This document shows, in pieces, positions 63,461 through 64,000 of a stretch of 64,000 bases of DNA. The DNA is taken from positions 4,964,019 to 5,028,018 of the forward strand of contig KL647289.1 of NCBI GenBank assembly GCA_000727475.1. The letters run 5' to 3'. A program made the translations under genes and the position numbers. The DNA comes from Sarcocystis neurona. Its lineage: Eukaryota > Apicomplexa > Conoidasida > Eucoccidiorida > Sarcocystidae. The notes under the pieces were generated by a model. The model worked only from the letters and a program-made list of their open reading frames with translations, had not been told where the DNA came from and did no database searches. Numbering within the stretch: the first letter of the stretch is position 1; every line of letters begins with the position of its first letter.

Positions 63461-64000
63461 ACGTCATGGACGCGGCACTTCCGCTCCGCGCGGGGGATGT
63501 ACGGGCAGGAGAGGCCGAGATGTTGCAGCAGAATGGGTCCGCACAGGGAATGCGCCTACACAGAAATCGACGTGTATACAGTTTGCAACGACGTGCCTCT
63601 GTCTCGCTCTTTCTTCATGTGTCCTGCAGTCCAAGAGTGCGCAGGCCCTTACACGTGTAATACAGAGGTATATATATGCGTGTGTTTTTCCACATTGTTT
63701 TCCATGCAACAAAAGTGCATAAGCAATTAAGGTGATCGCTCCCACCCGTCGGGCCGCCATGTCTGATGCTGGTATAAGCCGCTGCCACTTTTGTAGTAGC
63801 TCTGAAGACTGCCGCCCCTTCCGCGGTGTTGGTCCATACGCTGATGCATGAAATAGAAGCCTATGTGTTATGTTCAGATGCCTTTGTTTAGATGGATAAA
63901 TGCGTATGCGTATACACATACATATATAGAAGTATGTGTGTATCTGTTTAGGTAGCCATGTATAGATGGATAAATGCGTATGCATATATACATATATATA
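63461..64000. other. Right-edge spacer with a 74-bp spaced direct repeat
   Basis: Unique DNA with no supported gene. The word TAGATGGATAAATGCGTATG occurs at 63889-63908 and again at 63963-63982, each followed by related TATACACATA/TATATACATA sequence, so the window may end inside a 74-bp tandem repeat. Confidence 0.55.

Overview
The window looks like nuclear DNA of a coccidian apicomplexan, most likely an Eimeria species. The seen basis is the density of imperfect CAG/CTG triplet repeats, read mostly as runs of alanine, glutamine and serine, separated by AT-rich spacers full of TATA-, TATC- and GT-type microsatellites, with no bacterial-style gene packing. Such homopolymeric amino-acid repeats (HAARs) and repeat-rich/repeat-poor banding are established for Eimeria genomes. 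Species is not assigned. Two runs of N (45277-45677 and 59051-59714) interrupt tandem repeats.

Layout. 1-23 kb: five or six long plus-strand open frames rich in Ala/Gln/Glu/Ser, separated by AT-rich spacers of 0.4-2.9 kb. None has a domain I recognise. They may be separate genes or large exons of one or a few genes, because several contain strong internal splice donors. 23-32.7 kb: a mixed zone in which the triplet repeats run first in CTG orientation (24.2-28.5 kb) and then in CAG orientation (29.1-32 kb), with only fragmentary coding candidates. 32.7-60.6 kb: one plus-strand gene for a 12-helix major facilitator superfamily (MFS) transporter, rebuilt here by eye from six separated exon modules. 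Four of the five module junctions join in phase at GT..AG sites; the junction between the central loop and helix 7 is unresolved. The space between helices 6 and 7 holds an almost unbroken 11-kb open frame of Ala/Gln/Ser-rich sequence. 60.6-64 kb: AT-rich, microsatellite-dense DNA with no gene I can support.

The most interesting signal is the organisation of the MFS locus. The triplet repeats flip strand along the transcript: CAG tracts tend to lie at exon ends and intron 5' parts, and CTG tracts at intron 3' ends, so introns of 3 kb carry self-complementary ends. Other points are two in-frame TAA codons, each one base away from the GAA of a repeat unit, in the presumed N-terminal region; a large Glu/Gln-rich insert between helices 8 and 9; short non-repeat islands with a recurring Ser-aromatic-hydrophobic pattern; and a 14-bp minisatellite that rotates through all three CAG reading frames.

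In CAG/CTG-rich DNA almost every frame stays open, so open frame length alone is weak evidence of coding. Confidence values reflect this.
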